Source: an uncultured Eubacteriales bacterium (GTDB lineage: Bacteria > Bacillota > Clostridia > Lachnospirales > Lachnospiraceae). Taken from it: 64,000 nt of DNA. The notes below the pieces were generated by a model, which was not told where the DNA came from, made no database searches, and saw only the letters and a list, made by a program, of their open reading frames with translations. Where the stretch lies: assembly GCA_949294665.1 (NCBI GenBank), contig CASFID010000061.1, positions 43,150 to 107,149 of the forward strand. Reading direction: 5' to 3'. A program made the translations under genes and the position numbers. This document shows positions 63,963-64,000 of the stretch, piece by piece (position 1 is the stretch's first letter; each line of letters opens with the position of its first letter).

Positions 63963-64000
63963 TTGAACAAAGTAAGCGGCCGGGTAGCCAGCCTCTATGG

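Overview
The window looks like chromosomal DNA of a gut Lachnospiraceae (Firmicutes, Clostridia; a Mediterraneibacter/Dorea/Blautia-like genome is my best guess). The reasons are the protein families and their closeness to Clostridia types, strong AGGAGG ribosome sites, sigma-A promoters (TTGACT-17-TATAAT), a T-box ahead of leuS, a Spo0A-type DNA-binding protein, and moderate GC content. The genus is inference; no rRNA or other decisive marker is present.

Left part (1-7.2 kb): part of a Tn1549/CTn-type integrative conjugative element, read on the minus strand: PrgI-like membrane protein, VirB4/TraE ATPase, two small element proteins, class B sortase, and a lysozyme-like protein running off the left edge. 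The coupling protein and TrbL-type genes expected upstream of prgI are absent; in their place are an AbrB/PIN toxin-antitoxin pair and a 42-codon relic of uvrB. Next (7.2-14 kb) is a 616-residue protein that appears to join a catalytically degenerate C5-cytosine-methyltransferase fold to two PD-(D/E)XK nuclease-like domains. It lies 12 bp behind an FtsX-type ABC transporter that has its own two-component system and a BceR-like operator.

Middle (14-46 kb): mostly core and metabolic genes. There is a small bacterial-microcompartment satellite locus (EutP-like GTPase plus two EutS/PduU-like shell proteins), leuS with its T-box, an ABC exporter driven by a near copy of the leuS promoter, a sodium:solute symporter with three CTTTAAAG sites at exact 15-bp spacing, mgsA, an ABC exporter pair behind a perfect 10-bp-arm operator, a GarR-type dehydrogenase, a left-handed beta-helix protein, topB, galM, an aldo/keto reductase plus alcohol dehydrogenase operon divergent from an AraC regulator, ppk1, patatin, an ABC-F ATPase, tRNA-Ser(CGA), a metallophosphoesterase, a stand-alone Spo0A C-domain protein, a histidine phosphatase, an alpha/beta hydrolase, an Mrp ATPase, a MATE exporter and a PurF paralogue lacking its catalytic cysteine.

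Right part (46-64 kb): a catabolic operon (LicR-type regulator, PTS IIA-IIB-IIC, cytoplasmic GH95 fucosidase-like enzyme, GH1 phospho-beta-glucosidase), an ABC-2 exporter operon divergent from a NarL-type two-component system with a 16-bp palindrome between them, a glycogen-debranching enzyme, ferritin, and an ECF sigma/anti-sigma pair with a plausible autoregulatory promoter. Two long imperfect inverted repeats (168 bp and 94 bp) in this part are unexplained by genes.

The strongest candidate for something new is the methyltransferase-like/double-nuclease fusion. The GH95-containing PTS operon, the microcompartment satellite and the 168-bp inverted-repeat element come next.
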